Shown: piece after piece, positions 54,196 to 63,573 of the stretch
Position numbering within the stretch: the first letter of the stretch is position 1
How the letters are laid out: the number at the start of each line of letters is the position of its first letter
Assembly: GCF_025370755.1 (NCBI RefSeq)
Contig: NZ_JAMXFC010000037.1
Span: 1-64,000 of the forward strand
Source of the DNA: Laspinema sp. D2d
Lineage (GTDB): Bacteria > Cyanobacteriota > Cyanobacteriia > Cyanobacteriales > Laspinemataceae
Length of the DNA: 64,000 bases
Reading direction: 5' to 3'
Program-made: the position numbers and the translations under genes
Notes under the pieces: model-generated
What the model saw: only the letters and a program-made list of their open reading frames with translations
The model's database searches: none
What the model was told of the DNA's origin: nothing

Positions 54196-54561
54196 GTGAT
54201 TCAACAAGAGTCGTATCTCAACGTTGCCGATAATAGCGGTGCTAAGCGGTTAATGTGTATTCGCGTCCTCGGGGGCAACCGACGCTATGCCGGTGTTGGT
54301 GACGTGATCATTGCCGTTGTCAAGGATGCTATTCCCAATATGCCGATTAAAAAATCTGATGTTGTGCGTGCTGTTGTGGTGCGCACCCGCAAAGGATTAC
54401 GTCGCGATAGTGGGATGAGCATTCGCTTTGATGACAATGCCGCCGTGATTGTTAACCCCGACGGTAACCCCAAGGGAACCCGCGTTTTTGGCCCCGTTGC
54501 TCGCGAATTGCGCGATAAAAATTACACCAAAATCGTATCCTTAGCGCCGGAGGTGCTGTAA
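54196..54561 (+). CDS. rplN: 50S ribosomal protein L14
   Basis: The GTG start follows GGAGACTGAAG. The 121-residue protein has [40 protein letters not shown] and [18 protein letters not shown], all typical of L14, which bridges to 16S rRNA. Its stop adjoins the rplX ATG with no gap, suggesting translational coupling. Confidence 0.97.
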   Translation: MIQQESYLNVADNSGAKRLMCIRVLGGNRRYAGVGDVIIAVVKDAIPNMPIKKSDVVRAVVVRTRKGLRRDSGMSIRFDDNAAVIVNPDGNPKGTRVFGPVARELRDKNYTKIVSLAPEVL

Positions 54562-54912
54562 ATGGCTAAACAACGGAACACTGCACTGACGCGCTATAAA
54601 ATGCACGTCAAAACCGGCGATACGGTGCAGATTATTGCCGGGAAAGAAAAAGGAAAGGTTGGAGAAATCATGAAAACCTTTCCGACCAAGAGCCAAGTGA
54701 TTGTGAAAGGCGTTAACGTGAAAACAAAGCACGTTAAACCTCAGCAAGAAGGAGAATCAGGTCGGATTGAGACTTTTGAATCTCCAATTCATAGCTCAAA
54801 TGTCATGCTTTATTCTTCCAAAGAAAAAGTGGCAAGCCGCATTTGTTACACCTTTACCGAAGATGGACGGAAGGTGAGAATGCTCAAGAAAACCGGGGAA
54901 ATTATTGATTAG
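54562..54912 (+). CDS. rplX: 50S ribosomal protein L24
   Basis: The 116-residue protein has the KOW motif [19 protein letters not shown] (about 18-36) and [20 protein letters not shown]24 starts large-subunit assembly and sits at the tunnel exit. GGAG before the ATG lies within the end of rplN. Confidence 0.96.
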   Translation: MAKQRNTALTRYKMHVKTGDTVQIIAGKEKGKVGEIMKTFPTKSQVIVKGVNVKTKHVKPQQEGESGRIETFESPIHSSNVMLYSSKEKVASRICYTFTEDGRKVRMLKKTGEIID

Positions 54913-55015
54913 GCAAGGGACGAAGGGTAAGGGATTCTTGCCCTACCCCACCGCTCTATATCTTCAAACATAAGGATGCCCTGACCAAGACCAGGGATTA
55001 AGGATGTAAAAACTC

Positions 55016-55561
55016 ATGACCACTCAACTCAAAACGCGGTACCAAGAAACGATCGTCCCCAAACTGATGGAACAGTTTAAGTACACCAATATCCATCAGG
55101 TGCCAAAGGTAGTGAAAATCACCATTAACCGAGGCTTAGGGGAAGCGTCTAGCAATGCGAAAGCGCTAGAATCATCTTTGGCCGAAATCGCTACAATTGC
55201 GGGACAAAAACCCGTGGTGACTCGGGCGAAGAAAGCGATCGCAGGCTTTAAAATTCGTCAAGGAATGCCTGTAGGAATGATGGTCACCCTCCGGGGCGAT
55301 CGGATGTATTCTTTCCTCGATCGCCTCATAAGTTTAGCACTACCTCGGATTCGGGACTTTCGCGGCATTAGTCCCAAAAGCTTTGACGGACGAGGTAATT
55401 ACACCTTGGGCGTCAGAGAACAATTAATTTTTCCAGAAGTAGAGTACGACCGGATTGACCAAATTCGGGGTATGGACATATCCATCATCACAACGGCAAC
55501 AACGGATGAAGAGGGCCGCGCCTTACTCAAAGAAATGGGAATGCCCTTCAAAGAAGGATAA
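55016..55561 (+). CDS. rplE: 50S ribosomal protein L5
   Basis: The 181-residue protein has [20 protein letters not shown] at the start, [19 protein letters not shown] (about 61-79) and [21 protein letters not shown]5 binds 5S rRNA and contacts P-site tRNA. It is followed directly by rpsH; rpsN, between them in E. coli, is absent. Confidence 0.97.
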   Translation: MTTQLKTRYQETIVPKLMEQFKYTNIHQVPKVVKITINRGLGEASSNAKALESSLAEIATIAGQKPVVTRAKKAIAGFKIRQGMPVGMMVTLRGDRMYSFLDRLISLALPRIRDFRGISPKSFDGRGNYTLGVREQLIFPEVEYDRIDQIRGMDISIITTATTDEEGRALLKEMGMPFKEG

Positions 55562-55586
55562 TTAACAGGGGAATAAGGAGCGAAAA

Positions 55587-55988
55587 ATGGCGGCTAACGA
55601 CACGATTGCAGACATGCTTACACGCATCCGCAATGCAAGCCTAGCACGGCACCAAAAAACAGAAGTTCTATCCACAAACATGACCCGTTCCATCGCCAAA
55701 GTTCTTCAAGAAGAAGGCTTTATTGCCGAATTTGAAGAAGTTGGGGAAGGGGTCGATAAAAAACTGGCGATCGCCTTGAAATACAAAGGCAAAAATCGTC
55801 AACCTATTATCAAAGCCTTAAAACGGGTCAGTAAACCCGGTCTGCGAGTCTATTCCAATCGGAAAGAACTCCCTCGCGTTTTAGGCGGCATTGGAATTGC
55901 CATCATTTCCACCTCATCGGGCATCATGACCGACCGCGACGCCCGTCGTCAAGGTGTAGGCGGTGAAGTGCTTTGCTATGTCTGGTAG
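55587..55988 (+). CDS. rpsH: 30S ribosomal protein S8
   Basis: The 133-residue protein has [20 protein letters not shown] and the C-terminal [20 protein letters not shown] with the CYVW end, standard for S8. In E. coli S8 represses the spc operon by binding mRNA near rplE; no equivalent structure was worked out here. AAGGAG is upstream. Confidence 0.97.
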   Translation: MAANDTIADMLTRIRNASLARHQKTEVLSTNMTRSIAKVLQEEGFIAEFEEVGEGVDKKLAIALKYKGKNRQPIIKALKRVSKPGLRVYSNRKELPRVLGGIGIAIISTSSGIMTDRDARRQGVGGEVLCYVW

Positions 55989-56104
55989 TTTGAGATTTTT
56001 CCCGTGAATTGGTCTTGAATCCACTGCAAGGGGAAGCAGCACCCTGCCCCCTTCAATTCTGACCTTACGGCTTAAATCTCGACAAGTAAAGAAAGAGGAA
56101 AACT

Positions 56105-56644
56105 ATGTCTCGTATTGGTAAGCGACCCATTAATATACCGGCCAAAGTCGTTATATCCATTGATGGGCAAAAGGTCTCCGTTAAGGGGCCAAAAGGCGAA
56201 CTTTCCCGAGAGCTACCCGCCGAAGTCATCGTTGAACAAGAAGGCGAAACCATCCAAATCACCCGTCGGGACGAGTCTCGGGCCGCCCGTCAACGTCATG
56301 GATTGTGCCGCACCTTGGTCGCCAACATGGTTCAAGGGGTCTCTGAAGGATTTCAAAAACGACTGGAAATTCAAGGGGTGGGCTATCGCGCTCAAGTCCA
56401 AGGGCGCAACCTAATTCTCAACGTTGGTTATAGCAACCCCGTGGAAATTAATCCCCCCGAAGGCATTTCAGTCGCCGTTGAAAACAACACCAACGTGATT
56501 GTCAGCGGCATCAACAAAGAAATCGTTGGCAATACCGCTGCCAAAATTAGGGACGTCCGTCCCCCCGAACCCTATAAAGGTAAGGGAATTCGCTATGCAG
56601 GCGAACAAGTCAGACGCAAGGCAGGGAAGACAGGTAAGAAATAA
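56105..56644 (+). CDS. rplF: 50S ribosomal protein L6
   Basis: The 179-residue protein shows the tandem L6 fold: [32 protein letters not shown] and the C-terminal [20 protein letters not shown] (about 154-173). It lies near the sarcin-ricin loop and factor-binding site. Confidence 0.97.
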   Translation: MSRIGKRPINIPAKVVISIDGQKVSVKGPKGELSRELPAEVIVEQEGETIQITRRDESRAARQRHGLCRTLVANMVQGVSEGFQKRLEIQGVGYRAQVQGRNLILNVGYSNPVEINPPEGISVAVENNTNVIVSGINKEIVGNTAAKIRDVRPPEPYKGKGIRYAGEQVRRKAGKTGKK

Positions 56645-56647
56645 ACT

Positions 56648-57010
56648 ATGAAGCTGACTCGCAGTGAATCTATTGAACGCCGTCATCGGCGCGTGCGACG
56701 TCGGGTCGTCGGCACCCCAGAACGTCCTCGGTTATCTGTATTTCGCTCTCACCAGCATATTTATGCGCAAGTGATTGACGATACCCAACACCAAACCCTA
56801 GCGGCGGCATCCACCCTCGACCCGGCATTGAAAGCCGAATTAGAGACAGGAGCCACTTGTGATGCATCAGCCAAAGTCGGCAAACTGATCGCCGATCGCG
56901 CCCGGGAAAAAGGTATTCAAAAAGTCGTCTTTGATCGCGGCGGTAACCTGTACCACGGTCGGGTAAAAGCCCTAGCAGAAGCGGCTCGTGAAGCGGGTTT
57001 AGAGTTCTAA
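56648..57010 (+). CDS. rplR: 50S ribosomal protein L18
   Basis: The 120-residue protein starts 4 bp after rplF. It has [20 protein letters not shown] and [20 protein letters not shown], the L18 signature. L18 binds 5S rRNA with L5. A 147-bp gap without features follows. Confidence 0.97.
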   Translation: MKLTRSESIERRHRRVRRRVVGTPERPRLSVFRSHQHIYAQVIDDTQHQTLAAASTLDPALKAELETGATCDASAKVGKLIADRAREKGIQKVVFDRGGNLYHGRVKALAEAAREAGLEF

Positions 57011-57157
57011 AAAGTTCTAAAGTCGCCTAAGTGTCGGCAGTTGCGCGTTGCCCTATAGCCCGGGATAATCTCGTCCCACAAGAGCGATTCAAACCGAGCG
57101 AATCGGCCAACGCACCAACACCGAACGAATAGCAACAATCATTCCTGACAAAAAACT

Positions 57158-57682
57158 ATGGCAGAACGTCGTAAAAAAAACGCCCGCACTCGGGAAAAAG
57201 AAACAGACTGGCAAGAGCGGGTCGTTCAGATTCGCCGAGTTACTAAAGTCGTCAAAGGCGGTAAAAAACTCAGCTTCCGGGCGATCGTTGTTGTCGGTAA
57301 CGAACGCGGTCAAGTCGGAGTCGGTGTGGGTAAAGCCAGTGATGTGATCAGCGCCGTTAAAAAAGGCGTTGCCGATGGCAAAAAGCACCTGATCGAAGTA
57401 CCTCTCACCAAAGCTAACTCCATTCCTCACCGCGTCGATGGCAGTGCCACCGGAGCTAAAGTGATGATGCGTCCCGCCGCACCTGGGACCGGGGTAATTG
57501 CCGGGGGTGCAGTCCGCACCGTGCTTGAATTAGCCGGAGTTCGCAATATTCTCGCCAAACAGTTGGGGTCTAACAACCCGCTGAACAATGCTAGAGCTGC
57601 GATCGATGCCCTAGTCAGTCTGCGAACCTTGTCTGAAGTCGCTGACGAGCGTGGCATTTCCGTTGACAAGCTGTACGCCTAA
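57158..57682 (+). CDS. rpsE: 30S ribosomal protein S5
   Basis: The 174-residue protein has [20 protein letters not shown], the loop GRAFRFRALV-like [19 protein letters not shown] (about 40-58) and [21 protein letters not shown]5 affects decoding accuracy and mRNA unwinding. The next gene is rplO; rpmD (L30) is absent, as in other cyanobacteria. Confidence 0.97.
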   Translation: MAERRKKNARTREKETDWQERVVQIRRVTKVVKGGKKLSFRAIVVVGNERGQVGVGVGKASDVISAVKKGVADGKKHLIEVPLTKANSIPHRVDGSATGAKVMMRPAAPGTGVIAGGAVRTVLELAGVRNILAKQLGSNNPLNNARAAIDALVSLRTLSEVADERGISVDKLYA

Positions 57683-57732
57683 TCCATCGCCATCAGCTTG
57701 AACCGAGTCAAGTTACAGACACAGGGAAAAAA

Positions 57733-58188
57733 ATGAGAATACATGAACTAGGACCCAAAGCCGGGTCTAAAAAACGGAAACGGCGCTTGGCTCGCGGTAT
57801 TTCTGCCGGTCAAGGTGCCAGCGCTGGTAAAGGGATGAGAGGTCAAAAAGCGAGAGCCGGGGGTAGCACCCGTCCTGGGTTTGAAGGGGGACAACAGCCC
57901 CTGTATCGCCGCTTGCCTAAGCTCAAGCACTTTCCCCTCGTCAATCGCAAAGAATACACTACGATTAACGTAAGTAAGTTGGCATCATTGGCCGCTAACA
58001 GTGAAGTGACCTTAGCGTCCCTGATGGAAGCGGGCATTATTACCACCAATGATGGGCCGCTGAAAATCTTGGGAGATGGGGACCTCAATGTTCCGCTGAA
58101 TGTGAAAGCTGCTGCCTTTACCGCAGGAGCCAAAGCCAAGATCGAAGCTGCCGGTGGAACTTGTGAAACCAGTGATGCCAAATCCTAG
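57733..58188 (+). CDS. rplO: 50S ribosomal protein L15
   Basis: The 151-residue protein has the glycine-rich N-terminal extension of L15 ([20 protein letters not shown], about 24-43, then [15 protein letters not shown]) and a C-terminal globular part. It precedes secY, as in most bacteria. Confidence 0.97.
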   Translation: MRIHELGPKAGSKKRKRRLARGISAGQGASAGKGMRGQKARAGGSTRPGFEGGQQPLYRRLPKLKHFPLVNRKEYTTINVSKLASLAANSEVTLASLMEAGIITTNDGPLKILGDGDLNVPLNVKAAAFTAGAKAKIEAAGGTCETSDAKS

Positions 58189-58264
58189 GGTGATATGACC
58201 TTAGGGGCATTGATCCTACGACAAGGACACGGAGCGCTGCAATGAACAGTAGAGGTACTCCTTA

Positions 58265-59575
58265 ATGGTTGTTAGTCGAGATAAAGCACCAACCGCTCAG
58301 GAGACTTTCATGCAGATGGCTAGAGCAGCGGGCCTGCGAGGTCGGCTGCTCCTCACCATTGGTATGTTAGTTTTGGTGCGCTTAGGCATTTGGATTCCAG
58401 TTCCTGGTATTGATCGCGCGCGATTTCAAGCCAATATTGATGGCAGTCCGCTGATTGGTTTTTTGGACCTGTTTTCTGGGGGTGGCTTACGAGCTTTAGG
58501 GATTTTTGCCCTAGGGATCCTGCCTTATATTAATGCCTCCATTATTATGCAATTACTGACTTCTGCTCTCCCTTCTTTAGAAGATTTACAAAAAAATGAA
58601 GGGGAAGCGGGTCGGCGCAAAATCTCTCAGATTACTCGTTATGTCGCCTTGGGGTGGGCATTGCTGCAAAGTGCTGGCATTGCTCTGTGGGTTGGCGCTT
58701 TTGCCGAAAACCCAGATCCAGGTGTTTTATTCTACGTGCAAACTGCGGTGGCATTGACCACTGGCTCGATGTTTGTGATGTGGGTATCTGAGCTGATTAC
58801 AGAACGGGGGGTGGGCAATGGTGCTTCTTTATTGATTTTTGTCAATATTGTGGCGGTTCTCCCGAATTCTTTGGGTCAAACCCTGGCTCTGGCTCGGGAA
58901 AACCAAGCGATTGTCGGTCCCGTTTTGATTCTGACTTTGGTCTTTTTAATCACAATTGTTGGGATTGTTTTTGTCCAAGAAGGGACTCGAAGAATTCCAA
59001 TTATTTCGGCTCGTCGTCAGGTCGGACGGAAGCTTTACCGGGAGAAAAGTAGCTATCTTCCTTTGCGATTAAATCAAGGGGGGGTGATGCCGATCATTTT
59101 TGCATCGGCGGTGTTAATTCTCCCTGCTTCTGTGGCTCAATTTACTAAAAATGAGTTGCTGATTACGATTTCGTCTTATTTGAGTCCGAATGGTCCCGCT
59201 CCATTTGTTTATGTGGCGTTTTATTTGACGTTAATTCTGTTTTTTAGCTATTTCTACGCTTCATTGATTGTTAATCCCGTAGACATGGCTCAGAATTTGA
59301 AAAAAATGGGGGCCAGTATTCCGGGGATTCGTCCGGGACGGGCGACGACGGAATATGTAGAGCGGGTACTCAACCGATTAACGTTTTTGGGAGCCATTTT
59401 TCTGGGAATGGTGGCGATCGTCCCAACTGCTGTCGAAAGTGCCACAGGTGTGCGGACTTTCCAGGGGTTTGGCGCAACGTCTCTGCTGATTTTAGTGGGG
59501 GTGGCGATCGATACGGCCAAACAAATTCAAACCTATGTGATTTCCCAGCGCTATGAAGGAATGGTGAAGCAATAG
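58265..59575 (+). CDS. secY: Protein translocase subunit SecY
   Basis: The 436-residue protein has ten membrane spans and SecY signatures: FLDLFSGGGLRALGIFALGI (plug and second span, about 66-85), INASIIMQLLTSALPSLEDL and RRIPIISARRQVGRKLYREK in the large cytosolic loop. It forms the channel in cytoplasmic and thylakoid membranes. Its stop shares one base with the adk GTG start. Confidence 0.97.
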   Translation: MVVSRDKAPTAQETFMQMARAAGLRGRLLLTIGMLVLVRLGIWIPVPGIDRARFQANIDGSPLIGFLDLFSGGGLRALGIFALGILPYINASIIMQLLTSALPSLEDLQKNEGEAGRRKISQITRYVALGWALLQSAGIALWVGAFAENPDPGVLFYVQTAVALTTGSMFVMWVSELITERGVGNGASLLIFVNIVAVLPNSLGQTLALARENQAIVGPVLILTLVFLITIVGIVFVQEGTRRIPIISARRQVGRKLYREKSSYLPLRLNQGGVMPIIFASAVLILPASVAQFTKNELLITISSYLSPNGPAPFVYVAFYLTLILFFSYFYASLIVNPVDMAQNLKKMGASIPGIRPGRATTEYVERVLNRLTFLGAIFLGMVAIVPTAVESATGVRTFQGFGATSLLILVGVAIDTAKQIQTYVISQRYEGMVKQ

Positions 59576-60132
59576 TGACAAGACTAATTTTTTTGGGTCC
59601 TCCTGGAGCCGGGAAGGGAACTCAAGCTCAGATCCTCTCCCAATCTCATAATATTCCCCATATTTCGACTGGGGATATCTTGAGGACCGCAGTTGAGCAA
59701 CAGACTGATTTAGGCAATCAGGCTAAGGAGTATATGGATCGCGGGGAGTTGGTTCCGGATTCGCTGCTGTTAGATCTGATTCGCGATCGCCTGACTCAAC
59801 CGGATGCCACTCAATCGGGATGGATTCTGGATGGGTTTCCCCGGAATGTGGCTCAAGCTGAATTTTTAGATCATCTTCTGGATGATATTCAGCAAGAATG
59901 TAAGTCAGCTATTAGTTTGGAAGTCCCTGACAAACAGTTGATTGATCGCTTGCATGGACGAGGCCGCAGTGATGATGGGGATGAGACGATCGCTCGTCGT
60001 TTACGGGTCTATTATGCCCAAACGATGCCGGTGATTGATTATTATCGAGAGCGGGGTCGGCTGATTGCTATCAATGGCAATTCGCCGATTGAGGCAGTTG
60101 CGGCGATTCTGAATAAAGTAGTCACCAGTTGA
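59575..60132 (+). CDS. adk: Adenylate kinase
   Basis: The GTG start overlaps the last base of secY, so translation is coupled. The 185-residue enzyme has the P-loop GPPGAGKGTQAQIL (about 7-20), HISTGDILR and WILDGFPRNVAQAEFLD. It interconverts ATP, AMP and ADP. The LID is the short type without a zinc-binding cysteine set (HGRGRSDDGDETIARRL). The map gene often found next is not here. Confidence 0.97.
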   Translation: MTRLIFLGPPGAGKGTQAQILSQSHNIPHISTGDILRTAVEQQTDLGNQAKEYMDRGELVPDSLLLDLIRDRLTQPDATQSGWILDGFPRNVAQAEFLDHLLDDIQQECKSAISLEVPDKQLIDRLHGRGRSDDGDETIARRLRVYYAQTMPVIDYYRERGRLIAINGNSPIEAVAAILNKVVTS

Positions 60133-60140
60133 AAAAAAAT

Positions 60141-60205
60141 GCCACCGGGAAATGGGGTTTAAATGCCGGAGTTACCCAGTTACGATTGCTGCTGTTTCCG
60201 GTGGC
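60141..60205. repeat. Inverted repeat downstream of adk
   Basis: GCCACCGGGAAA at 60141-60152 pairs with TTTCCGGTGGC at 60195-60205 with one bulged G. The loop is about 42 bases. A run of eight A precedes the left arm, so it could end minus-strand transcripts; no U-tract follows on the plus strand. It may be an mRNA end or processing structure between adk and infA. Confidence 0.5.
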
Positions 60206-60383
60206 AGTGACTGGTGTAACTTCCCCCCTGCCTGGGTCGATCTGACGCTATTTTTGCTAAGATATCTGACGGACTGCTCTATGAGCTATTCGTGAAAAAT
60301 TTTTAGCAGTGCGATCGCCATCGGATCGGGATGGATCGCCCGAGCGCTATTGACTGTATTTCTAGCATTGAGGTAAAAACAAC

Positions 60384-60608
60384 TTGGCTAAACAAGATCT
60401 AATCGAGATGGAAGGGACGGTTACCGAATCCCTCCCTAACGCGATGTTTCGGGTAGACCTAGACAATGGGTTTAACGTACTCGCCCACATCTCGGGAAAA
60501 ATTCGCCGGAATTACATCAAAATTCTTCCGGGCGATCGCGTCAAAGTAGAACTGACCCCCTACGACTTAACTAAAGGTCGTATCACCTACCGTCTTCGTA
60601 AGAAGTAA
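60384..60608 (+). CDS. infA: Translation initiation factor IF-1
   Basis: The start is TTG at 60384 ([20 protein letters not shown]) with GAGG about 11 bp upstream. The 74-residue S1-like OB-fold protein includes [20 protein letters not shown] and [15 protein letters not shown], standard for IF-1. It binds the 30S A site during initiation. The rare start codon may keep expression low. Confidence 0.96.
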   Translation: MAKQDLIEMEGTVTESLPNAMFRVDLDNGFNVLAHISGKIRRNYIKILPGDRVKVELTPYDLTKGRITYRLRKK

Positions 60609-60663
60609 GGATTCTTTCTAGCTTATCCCTAAAAATCCTGATAAAAACAAGTCGGTCCTATTT

Positions 60664-60692
60664 TTGTCATTTCTGGCAAAAATTGATATAAT
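60664..60692 (+). promoter_or_regulatory. Sigma-70 promoter ahead of rpmJ
   Basis: TTGTCA at 60664-60669 and a perfect TATAAT at 60687-60692 are spaced by exactly 17 bp. Transcription would start near 60699, about 23 bases before rpmJ. It would drive rpmJ-rpsM-rpsK-rpoA-rplQ separately from the upstream operon. Confidence 0.75.
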
Positions 60693-60721
60693 ATGAAGTT
60701 TGTAGCGCTGCTCAAAGAGAA

Positions 60722-60835
60722 ATGAAAGTTCGAGCATCCGTCAAGAAGATTTGCGAGAAGTGCCGCGTCATTCGTCGTCGCGGTCGAGTCATGGTCATTT
60801 GTTCCAATCCAAAGCACAAACAACGTCAGGGTTAG
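60722..60835 (+). CDS. rpmJ: 50S ribosomal protein L36
   Basis: The 37-residue protein, too short for most gene tracks, reads [20 protein letters not shown], then [17 protein letters not shown]. Its zinc ribbon is the usual C-x2-C-x12-C-x4-H (Cys11, Cys14, Cys27, His32). It lies between infA and rpsM, the conserved position, and just after a good promoter. AAAGAGAA precedes the ATG. Confidence 0.97.
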   Translation: MKVRASVKKICEKCRVIRRRGRVMVICSNPKHKQRQG

Positions 60836-60936
60836 ATCAAGACCCGTCTAATCAATTCATAAATGCCCTAAATTCTGGCATTTAGAATTGCTCACCGTTG
60901 TAGAAACATACTAACCAGTAGAGGGAGAAAACGAGC

Positions 60937-61320
60937 GTGGCACGAATTGCCGGAGTAGATCTTCCTCGCGATAAGCGAGTTGAGATAGGTCTACAATACA
61001 TTTATGGGATTGGGCCAACGCGAGCCCACCAAATTTTGGAGCGCACCGGGGTCAATCCAGATACCCGCGTCAAAGATTTAACCGATGCCGAGGTTACCAC
61101 CCTCCGGGAAGACTTAGAAAAAAATTACGAAGTCGAGGGGGATCTCAGACGCTTAGAGTCCATGAACATCAAGCGTTTGATGGACATCGGCTGCTATCGG
61201 GGTCGCCGCCATCGCATGGGACTCCCGGTACGCGGACAAAGAACTCGGACCAATGCCCGAACCCGTCGAGGTGGAAGGCGCACCGTGGCTGGCAAGAAAA
61301 AAGCCCCTTCCAAGAAGTAA
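60937..61320 (+). CDS. rpsM: 30S ribosomal protein S13
   Basis: The GTG start follows GAGGGAG. The 127-residue protein has [40 protein letters not shown] (about 89-108) and the basic tail [17 protein letters not shown]13 contacts P-site tRNA and L5. Confidence 0.97.
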   Translation: MARIAGVDLPRDKRVEIGLQYIYGIGPTRAHQILERTGVNPDTRVKDLTDAEVTTLREDLEKNYEVEGDLRRLESMNIKRLMDIGCYRGRRHRMGLPVRGQRTRTNARTRRGGRRTVAGKKKAPSKK

Positions 61321-61416
61321 GAACGATTCAATCTCGAATCAGGTTCGGCTTCATCAAGCCGAACTTCTTACTGACTCTCAATCATTTAAACCTTCACTAT
61401 TGCGATTGCGATCGAT

Positions 61417-61812
61417 ATGGCGCGACAAACAACCAAAAAAACTGGCTCGCGGAAGCAAAAAAGGAATGTGCCTAATGGAGTGGGTTACATTCAGTCCACC
61501 TTTAATAACACCATTGTCACGATTACTGACCCTAGCGGAGAAGTAATTTCTTGGGCAACCAGTGGTTCTAGTGGTTTTAAAGGTGCGAAAAAAGGAACTC
61601 CCTTTGCCGCTCAAACCGCAGCAGAGAACGCAGCACGCCGTGCAGTTGAGCAGGGAATGCGTCAAATTGAGGTCATGGTTAGTGGTCCCGGTTCAGGCCG
61701 TGAGACTGCCATCCGCGCCCTCCAAGGTGCGGGCCTAGAAATCACCTTGATTCGGGACGTCACCCCCATTCCGCACAATGGCTGCCGTCCACCCAAGCGC
61801 CGTAGAGTTTAA
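61417..61812 (+). CDS. rpsK: 30S ribosomal protein S11
   Basis: The 131-residue protein has [40 protein letters not shown] and the C-terminal [18 protein letters not shown], the S11 signature. S11 lies in the 30S platform near the mRNA exit. The 210 bp to rpoA have no recognised gene; rpsD, present here in E. coli, is absent. Confidence 0.97.
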   Translation: MARQTTKKTGSRKQKRNVPNGVGYIQSTFNNTIVTITDPSGEVISWATSGSSGFKGAKKGTPFAAQTAAENAARRAVEQGMRQIEVMVSGPGSGRETAIRALQGAGLEITLIRDVTPIPHNGCRPPKRRRV

Positions 61813-62022
61813 ACATTGGCTCAATTAGCCTTGGAAAAAACGAAGTCAGACAAACAAGATTCGGACATCAGGATTGAGTGCAGATGAGGGATTTAAAACA
61901 AATAACTCCTGAGTCATCACTCCGAGCGATCGTCACATCCTCAGCCAATGAGGAGCGAATCAGCATTAAACGAGGGAGGCTAAACTGGCCTTCGATGGAT
62001 CGAGGAGAAGGGAGGTCACTCC

Positions 62023-62973
62023 GTGGCGCAGTTTCAGATTGAGTGTGTAGAGTCAAACACTGAAAGAGACCAGTCCCAGTATGGCAAATTCTTACTGGAA
62101 CCGTTAGAACGGGGTCAAGGCACAACGGTAGGGAATGCCCTCCGCAGAGTGCTGCTTTCTAACTTGGAAGGGACAGCGGTTAGCGCGGTCCGGATTGCCG
62201 GTGTCAATCACGAGTTTGCCACAATTGAGGGCGTCCGAGAAGATGTTCTGGAAATTTTACTGAACATGAAGGAAGTCGTCCTCAAAAGCTACTCACCCCA
62301 ACCGCAAATCGGACGCTTACTGGTTCAAGGTCCGGCAACAGTAACCGCAGGTCGGTTTGATTTACCCTCAGAGGTCGAGTCGATCGATCCCAACCAGTAT
62401 ATCGCCACCGTTGCCGAGGGTTCCACCTTAGAAATGGAATTTCGGGTGGAAAAGGGCAAAGGATATCGAGCAGTGGACCGGAGTCGAGATGAAAACGCGG
62501 CGTTAGACTTTCTCTTGATAGACGCTGTATTCATGCCCGTTCGCAAAGTCAACTACAGCGTTGAAGATGCACGGGTAGGCGGCTCTTTGGAGAAAGACCG
62601 ATTGATTATGGAAATCTGGACGAATGGCTCGATTTCGCCCCAAGAGGCGCTGAGTCAATCCGCCAGCATCCTAGTGGATCTGTTTTCTCCACTCAAAGAT
62701 ATCACGATCGAGTCAATGCTCGAAGAATCGCCAACAGAAGCCGACCCGACCAGTCAAATTCCGATTGAAGAATTGCAACTTTCCGTGCGAGCTTACAACT
62801 GTCTCAAACGGGCGCAAATTAATTCAGTCGCGGATCTACTCGACTACAGTCAAGAAGATCTTTTAGAAATCAAAAACTTCGGTCAAAAGTCGGCAGAAGA
62901 AGTCATCGAAGCATTGCAAAAGCGCTTAGGGATTACCTTGCCCCAAGAAAAGTCAGCTAAAACCAGCACTTAA
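62023..62973 (+). CDS. rpoA: DNA-directed RNA polymerase subunit alpha
   Basis: The GTG start follows GGAGAAGGGAGG. The 316-residue protein has the alpha N-terminal domain (LEPLERGQGTTVGNALRRVL at about 27-46, and the RVEKGKGY region) and the C-terminal helix-hairpin-helix domain LSVRAYNCLKRAQINSVADL with EIKNFGQKSAEEVIEALQ (about 247-303), which binds UP elements and activators. The length is normal for cyanobacteria. Confidence 0.97.
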   Translation: MAQFQIECVESNTERDQSQYGKFLLEPLERGQGTTVGNALRRVLLSNLEGTAVSAVRIAGVNHEFATIEGVREDVLEILLNMKEVVLKSYSPQPQIGRLLVQGPATVTAGRFDLPSEVESIDPNQYIATVAEGSTLEMEFRVEKGKGYRAVDRSRDENAALDFLLIDAVFMPVRKVNYSVEDARVGGSLEKDRLIMEIWTNGSISPQEALSQSASILVDLFSPLKDITIESMLEESPTEADPTSQIPIEELQLSVRAYNCLKRAQINSVADLLDYSQEDLLEIKNFGQKSAEEVIEALQKRLGITLPQEKSAKTST

Positions 62974-62979
62974 GCGGCC

Positions 62980-63048
62980 AAGTGTCAAGTGTTAAGTGTA
63001 AAGTCTGAAACCCTCTGACTTCATCCTTTACACTTCACACTTTTTACT
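62980..63048. repeat. Heptamer AAGTGTN array with inverted partner
   Basis: AAGTGTC, AAGTGTT, AAGTGTA and AAGTCTG stand in register at 62980-63007. About 20 bases later the complement TTTACACTTCACACTT gives two more units in reverse orientation, so the arrays can fold into a stem. This is the heptamer-repeat style of cyanobacteria, in the rpoA-rplQ gap. Confidence 0.7.
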
Positions 63049-63123
63049 TCCCTAAAGTCAGTCAAGCGCTTATAATTTATAGTTCATCCTTTATCGTTCA
63101 ACCTACATCGTTGATACTTCATT

Positions 63124-63474
63124 ATGCGCCACCGTTGTCGCGTTCCCCAATTAGGTAAACCAGCAGATCAGCGTAAAGCTTTGCTAAGAGCGCTGACTAC
63201 AGAGCTACTTCGTCATGGTCGCATCACGACGACTAAAATTCGAGCTAAAGCCGTGCGCTCCGAAGCTGAACGAATGATCACTCTAGCCAAAGATGGGTCC
63301 TTACCCGCTCGTCGTCAAGCGATGGGTTATGTGTATGATAAACAGCTCGTTCACGCCCTGTTTGAAAAAGCTCAAGAGAGATATGGAAATCGCCAAGGCG
63401 GTTACACTCGGATCATGAGAACTGTTTCCCGTCGGGGAGACAATGCAGACATGGCAATTATCGAGCTAGTCTAA
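63124..63474 (+). CDS. rplQ: 50S ribosomal protein L17
   Basis: The 116-residue protein opens [20 protein letters not shown] and has [20 protein letters not shown], the L17 signature, and [20 protein letters not shown] near the end. L17 lies near the tunnel exit. It is the last ribosomal gene of the cluster, 99 bp before truA. Confidence 0.97.
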   Translation: MRHRCRVPQLGKPADQRKALLRALTTELLRHGRITTTKIRAKAVRSEAERMITLAKDGSLPARRQAMGYVYDKQLVHALFEKAQERYGNRQGGYTRIMRTVSRRGDNADMAIIELV

Positions 63475-63573
63475 GCGAATCTCAGGATTTTTAGCCGCCC
63501 TGGTTTTAGTTGTTTTAACCCTAAAATCTTTGCGCTAAACCCTCATGTTTCCCATAAATCCTCCAATCCTACG

